Part shown: piece by piece, positions 61,322-64,000 of the stretch
Position numbering within the stretch: the first letter of the stretch is position 1
Layout: each line of letters starts with the position of its first letter
Made by a program: the position numbers and the translations under genes
The notes under the pieces: model-generated
Database searches by the model: none
What the model was told of the DNA's origin: nothing
Seen by the model: only the letters and a program-made list of their open reading frames with translations
DNA from: an uncultured Clostridia bacterium
GTDB taxonomy: Bacteria; Bacillota; Clostridia; TANB77; CAG-508
Assembly (NCBI GenBank): GCA_934182605.1
Contig: CAKPRQ010000009.1
Coordinates: 13,455-77,454 of the forward strand
Length of the DNA: 64,000 nt
Reading direction: 5' to 3'

Positions 61322-62130
61322 TCTTTTACAGTTTTTCTGCTTTCTTTAAGAATTGGTAAACAAGTAATCCCTCTGTTTTTTAGATGTTTTCCTGGAAATA
61401 ATTCTCCTGAAGCTTTTTCTCTTTCTTTAATTAAAGAAGGTATCTCTTATATTCATAATTTATTTGCTAATAAAGATTGTAAGTTAATTTTTTTAGCTGA
61501 TAGGTGATTTAATTTTCGAGAAATTTCAGAACATATTAATGCACTGGGTGATATTTATTGCATTAGAACTAAAACTAATATCCTTATTGAAATTGATAAT
61601 TACGAAGATGCTGATTTAATAAAATATATTTCTGATATTGAACCTGTTTATAGTAAATCTAAATACTTTGAAAGTGTTCGCATTACTGAATTTAAATATC
61701 CTACTAAACTTGTTATTAGTAAATCTAAAAATCATAAAGAACCTTTTTATATTCTTACCAATGGAAATGTTTAAGATGCCGTAAAACACTATGGTTACAG
61801 GTTTGGCTCTATAGAATTTATTTTTAAAAATTGTAAATCTAATGGCTTTTATCTTGAAGATTCCAAAGAACGTAATATTACTGCGTTTACTACTTTATTT
61901 GCTCTTGTTTGTATTGCTATACTTTTGCTTACTTCCATTGGTAGCATTTACTCTCATCGTAAAACTTCTGTGCCAAATTATTTAAAAATACGTAATTCCA
62001 AAAAAAAGGTATAAAAAATAGAGGAAGAATTATTTCTTTATTTAATACTGGTTTTATCATTTTTAATATTTTAGTAAATTCATATCATAATTTTCCTCTT
62101 TGGATGAATTTTGTCATGACTAATATCTAA
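61322..62130 (+). pseudogene. IS4-type transposase relic
   Basis: One frame gives a DDE transposase fragment: SLIKEGISYIHNLFANKDCKLIFLADR then a TGA where Trp is expected (DRWF), INALGDIYCIRTKTNI, then a TAA in TNGNV-DAVKHYGYRFGSIEFIF, then a +1 shift after NSKKK giving the C-terminus ISLFNTGFIIFNILVNSY. The 5' end is missing and no start codon is visible. No intact terminal repeats were recognised. The element is dead. Confidence 0.75.
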
Positions 62131-62221
62131 ATTTATATTTTATGTAAAGCTATTTTCAAAATAGCTTATTTGTGTTTAATTAATTTACATAATTTTGTTA
62201 TACAATTATTATAAATTACAT

Positions 62222-62268
62222 AAAAAGTATCGCAACCAATTATTATATTGGCTAAATCGATACTTTTT
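62222..62268 (-). terminator. Terminator of the third surface-protein gene
   Basis: AAAAAGTATCG (62222-62232) pairs with CGATACTTTTT (62258-62268), with an inner ACCAAT/ATTGG pair. It lies 80 bp downstream of the stop codon. The region 62131-62221 has only a short hairpin (AAAGCTATTTT/AAAATAGCTT near 62146). Confidence 0.75.
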
Positions 62269-62348
62269 ATCAACTACTGGTATACATTTTTGCTTTTAAA
62301 ATCCTTGTACTCTAAGAGAATATCAAAAGTGTCGGGTATTAAGCTTTG

Positions 62349-64000
62349 CTATTTTATCAATTTCCATGGGTTACTCTCGCTTCCATTTCCAGATAAAGAT
62401 GTGTTTATTTTGATCCCAGACTCTAAAGAAACTACAGGTGCGATAGAACATTCACCCATACCACTACTCGTGGTCGGTTTTTTAGAGTTTTCTTTATACA
62501 TATCGCTAATAGATAATGCACCATCATTCTGAATTACTCTCACTCTGTAATATCTATATCCACCCAAACTATAAAACTCACGAGACGCTAACCAACTTCT
62601 GTTTCCAGCAAGTTTTACTCCACTAAATGATACTATTCCATTAACGTCAGATTCATGGTGAGTTTGTCTTCTTTGGTTTGTATCCGTTAATGAAGTTATT
62701 ACCGCATAACTTTCTGGATTATTGGGATTACTGCCTAAATGTCTTGTGCTATATCCATATGTTCCTTCTCCATATGGTACTGCCTTATCATTTAATATTT
62801 TTATTACATTCATATAATCGCTTTTTCCACTTAATTTCAGTATCGGCCCATTATAGCACACTATTTCCATATGTCCATTATTATTAAAATTTAATATTCT
62901 CCATTTATTATATGTTGTTCCATTTACTACTACACTATAATTTACAAAGTCTCCTTTTTTGGCTACTGTTTCTGGAACTACAGCTGCTATCTTTGTCGTT
63001 ACAGTTATTTCACTACTATCTTTATAATTTCCAGCATTATCATATACTCTTACTTTACACTTATATGATGTATTTGCTGTTTTTCCAGTTACATTATATG
63101 TTGCTGTTCCTGATGTTGTTGTTACTGTTTTAACAGATGTTCCATTTATATAAAATACATATTTGGCTATTCCACTTTGTCCATCTGCTCCTTTTGCAGT
63201 TAATGTAAATGTTGTTTGCTCTACATTACTACTTGCTATTGTTGCAGTTGTCGGTACTGTTTGGTCCACTTTACTTATTGTTACTGATTTATTTGCTGTA
63301 TTTCCAGCCTTATCTTTTACCCATACATAATATGTTCCATTTGCTGTTATATTACTTATAGTTGTACTTAGACTTGTTGTTGCTGTTACTGTTGTATATG
63401 TTGGTTGTGTTGTGCTACTTTGATTTATTCCATATCCTACTATTCCTATATTTCCTGTTGCACATCCTGCACTTCCACTATCTGTTGCTTTTACTGTTAC
63501 TGTATTAGTTTTAGCCCAACTTGTACTTGCTGTTGCACTTGAAATTACTGGTACCACTTTATCTATATTTTGTACCGTTCCTGTTGCTGTGTTTGTATAT
63601 TGATTTTTACTATCAAATAATCTTGCATATATTTTTCCATTTGCTGTCATTGATACTGGTCCTGTGTATGTTGTCCATGTTCCTGGTGTACTTCCTATTT
63701 GATATTTTAATGTTAATCCACTTACTCCACTATTATCTTTAAATGTTACTTGGACATTTCCTTTTGTCGCTGTAGTTGGAGAATAGCTTATTCCTATTTT
63801 CGTACTTGAATCTGCTACTGTATTTACTACTACACTTGTATCTTTATTCGTTGCTTCTCTTATATTTCCTGCCTTATCTATCGCTCTCATACTTACTTTA
63901 TATGTTGTTCCTTGTGTTAAGTCATTAAATGTGTAACTTGTCGCTGTTGTTTCTGTTGTCCAATTTGTTATTACACTTCCTGCACTATCTTTTAATTGGA
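62349..64000 (-). CDS. Surface protein with FN3/Ig-like repeats and C-terminal repeat domain, 5' end outside window
   Basis: The frame is open past the window edge, so at least 550 residues of the C-terminus are seen. Several Ig/FN3-like modules (IDKVVPVISSATA, VWVKDKAGNTANKS, VYDNAGNYKDS) are followed by a C-terminal domain from about residue 340 of the visible part (GDFVNYSVVVNGTTYNKWRILNF, SWLASREFY, APVVSLESGIKI) ending NPWKLIK. The domain matches the two C-terminal units of the protein at 6892. No dockerin is visible in this part; it would be further upstream. It is probably secreted. Confidence 0.85.
   Translation of the reverse strand, partial: QLKDSAGSVITNWTTETTATSYTFNDLTQGTTYKVSMRAIDKAGNIREATNKDTSVVVNTVADSSTKIGISYSPTTATKGNVQVTFKDNSGVSGLTLKYQIGSTPGTWTTYTGPVSMTANGKIYARLFDSKNQYTNTATGTVQNIDKVVPVISSATASTSWAKTNTVTVKATDSGSAGCATGNIGIVGYGINQSSTTQPTYTTVTATTSLSTTISNITANGTYYVWVKDKAGNTANKSVTISKVDQTVPTTATIASSNVEQTTFTLTAKGADGQSGIAKYVFYINGTSVKTVTTTSGTATYNVTGKTANTSYKCKVRVYDNAGNYKDSSEITVTTKIAAVVPETVAKKGDFVNYSVVVNGTTYNKWRILNFNNNGHMEIVCYNGPILKLSGKSDYMNVIKILNDKAVPYGEGTYGYSTRHLGSNPNNPESYAVITSLTDTNQRRQTHHESDVNGIVSFSGVKLAGNRSWLASREFYSLGGYRYYRVRVIQNDGALSISDMYKENSKKPTTSSGMGECSIAPVVSLESGIKINTSLSGNGSESNPWKLIK

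Noticed and set aside
61500..61512. TGA read as tryptophan (alternative genetic code)
   Set aside because: The in-frame TGA is confined to a transposase relic that also has TAA and a frameshift; other genes are intact and the window has a normal RF1 gene.

Overview
The window is very AT-rich DNA with Firmicutes-style signals: strong GGAGG-type ribosome binding sites, many TTGACA-17-TATAAT promoters, and hairpin terminators between convergent genes. SpoIIR, a GerMN-domain protein, a GdpP-type c-di-AMP phosphodiesterase, a MecA-like adaptor, a giant 2-hydroxyacyl-CoA dehydratase activase and dockerin-bearing surface proteins point to an anaerobic, potentially spore-forming clostridium, probably an uncultured gut lineage. 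That placement is inference; there is no rRNA gene in the window.

Layout. 1-12132: two giant secreted proteins on the minus strand (dockerin, Ig-like/FN3 repeats, tandem FGE-sulfatase/SUMF1 domains) flanking gdpP. 12478-20519: peptidase U32, an HExxH metalloprotease, a frameshifted rsmI followed by a trmN6-like methylase, the first of three DUF4143 ATPases, and a DUF378 protein. 20593-32098: GerMN protein, the 1444-residue activase, MecA-like adaptor, second ATPase, a two-gene sugar-nucleotide operon (phosphohexomutase plus UDP-sugar pyrophosphorylase), and spoIIR. 32134-40343: acpS-pcrA, third ATPase, a ZIP transporter, ndk, prfA and an HtrA protease.

40542-49872 is the main biosynthetic locus: a complete two-module nonribosomal peptide synthetase (C-A-T-C-A-T-R, terminal reductase) followed 40 bp later by a 7TM-PAS histidine kinase, with a promoter in front and a 22-bp-stem terminator behind. 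The architecture predicts an N-capped dipeptide aldehyde, the chemistry known for gut clostridial NRPS pathways that give dipeptide aldehydes and pyrazinones. The second adenylation domain reads as valine-specific and the first has an unusual code.

49952-64000: an orphan VirD4/TraG-type coupling protein with two small genes, a DnaJ-like chaperone, murF, then a decaying metal locus (frameshifted ZIP transporter, DUF1980-like protein, internally deleted ABC-3 permease), an LCM-type methyltransferase, an ATC-hydrolase-family protein, a TetR regulator, a zinc-type CDF exporter whose His-rich tail lies behind a stop codon, a Cys-rich 68-residue protein sharing a large operator-like palindrome with it, an IS4-type transposase relic, and the C-terminal part of a third surface protein.

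Four copies of a previously unlabelled ~150-bp hairpin element (at 34960, 38999, 53839 and 55448) lie between genes. Each shares a 108-bp stretch with no length change. One copy has 14-bp terminal inverted repeats and a perfect 7-bp target duplication, so it behaves like a MITE. Next to one copy, at 35114-35220, is a deletion scar made from the two flanks of the nearby ZIP gene.
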